DNA of 6,860 bases, taken from Abiotrophia sp. HMSC24B09. Lineage in GTDB: Bacteria > Bacillota > Bacilli > Lactobacillales > Aerococcaceae. The stretch spans positions 1 through 6,860 of the forward strand of contig NZ_KV822196.1 in NCBI RefSeq assembly GCF_001815865.1, written 5' to 3'. Under the pieces are notes generated by a model. The model searched no databases. It worked only from the letters and a program-made list of their open reading frames with translations, and had not been told where the DNA came from. Both the position numbers and the translations under genes were made by a program. Shown here piece by piece: positions 6,687-6,860 of this stretch. Within the stretch, counting starts at the first letter, position 1, and every line of letters begins with the position of its first letter.

Positions 6687-6711
6687 GCGAGCTAGTGGGC
6701 TACTAGCTCGC
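6687..6711 (-). terminator. Possible leftward intrinsic terminator of the upstream gene
   Basis: GCGAGCTAGT (6687-6696) pairs perfectly with ACTAGCTCGC (6702-6711), a 10-bp stem with a 5-base loop. On the minus strand it is followed by CC and five T (6684-6680). That is the form of a rho-independent terminator for a leftward transcript entering from beyond 6860, ending about 45 bases before the operon promoter and insulating it. It occupies the hairpin position of the first repeat unit, so it may be only a diverged repeat copy. Confidence 0.55.
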
Positions 6712-6752
6712 ACGAATTCGGACCTTTTCCTCGGTTTCTGGCTAAATCTAAG

Positions 6753-6790
6753 GAGCCAGTGGTCCACTCTGGAAAGTGGTCCACTGGCTC
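6753..6790. repeat. Complete palindromic hairpin repeat
   Basis: The arms GAGCCAGTGGTCCACT (6753-6768) and AGTGGTCCACTGGCTC (6775-6790) pair over 16 positions with a single T-T mismatch, around the loop CTGGAA. The 11-mer AGTGGTCCACT occurs in both arms as a direct repeat (6758-6768 and 6775-6785) and is itself nearly palindromic, which explains the mismatch. No T-run follows on either strand, so it does not look like a normal intrinsic terminator. This is the best-preserved full copy of the element in the window. Confidence 0.85.
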
Positions 6791-6833
6791 ATGAGAAATC
6801 GAGGCTTTTACCCGGTTTCCAGCTAAATCAGAG

Positions 6834-6860
6834 GAGCCAGTGGTCCACTCCGGAGAGTGG
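6834..6860. repeat. Partial palindromic hairpin repeat, cut by the right window edge
   Basis: GAGCCAGTGGTCCACTC (6834-6850) is a full 5' arm. CCACTC (6845-6850) pairs with GAGTGG (6855-6860) around the loop CGGA, and the window ends inside the 3' arm. The arm is identical to the minus-strand reading of the copy at the left end of the window, and differs from the 6753 copy only after position 16. Confidence 0.82.

Larger units (their letters stand above)
6671..6860. repeat. Gene-free tandem array of degenerate hairpin units
   Basis: Each unit opens with a box of the form TTTCTGGCTAAA (at 6671, 6735 and, as TTTCCAGCTAAA, at 6816), followed by a GC-rich palindrome and then a tail with a run of T and a CGG ending (ACCTTTTCCTCGG at 6722-6734; CTTTTACCCGG at 6805-6815). 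Unit spacing is 64 and 81 bases; the first unit is shorter because its hairpin is smaller and of different sequence. The third unit is cut by the window edge. A weak fourth match (TTTTTGGTTTTGGGCTAGA) precedes it at about 6645. I see no open reading frame of note here. Confidence 0.65.

Noticed and set aside
6671..6860. CRISPR array
   Set aside because: Two and a half palindromic, imperfect units with similar flanks and no unique spacers of constant length; no cas gene is present.
1..6860. Insertion sequence or composite transposon using the end palindromes as terminal repeats
   Set aside because: No transposase or target-site duplication is seen. The repeats are multiple hairpins, not single terminal inverted repeats, though a passive dispersed element remains possible.

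Overview
The window holds one leftward (minus-strand) sugar-import and degradation operon of the type found in Firmicutes. In transcription order it has a strong promoter with an operator, an extracellular sugar-binding protein, two ABC-transporter permeases, a LacI-family repressor and a cytoplasmic GH31 alpha-glycosidase. Short spacers, clear AGGAG-type ribosome sites, a canonical TTGACA/TACACT promoter and CcpA-like sequence features point to a low-to-mid G+C Gram-positive, most likely Lactobacillales. By eye G+C is near one half, so an Aerococcaceae-like or similar genus is possible, but I cannot name the genus from sequence alone.

Layout from right to left. Positions 6671-6860 carry an imperfect tandem array of hairpin units with no gene. 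Positions 6583-6645 hold the promoter, an 18-bp perfect palindromic operator at the start site and a cre-like core touching the -35 box. The binding protein lies at 6558-5230. An 87-98 bp gap with a strong hairpin separates it from permease 1 (start best placed at 5121). Permease 1 and permease 2 overlap by 4 bases (ATGA). The repressor follows after 23 bases, and its end overlaps the GH31 gene by 8 bases. The last 40 bases contain half of a palindrome of the same family as those upstream of the promoter, so related hairpins bracket the operon.

Inferred working model: the binding protein captures an oligosaccharide, probably an alpha-glucoside, and the two permeases import it. The ATPase must come from elsewhere, since none is encoded here. 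The GH31 enzyme, which has no signal peptide, hydrolyses the sugar in the cytoplasm. The repressor sits inside the operon and probably controls its own synthesis through the palindromic operator.

The genes belong to well-known families and I do not see a new enzymatic system. The points most worth a second look are the hairpin repeat family at both ends, the binding protein's lack of a lipobox cysteine, the hairpin between the binding-protein and permease genes, and the regulatory architecture at the promoter.
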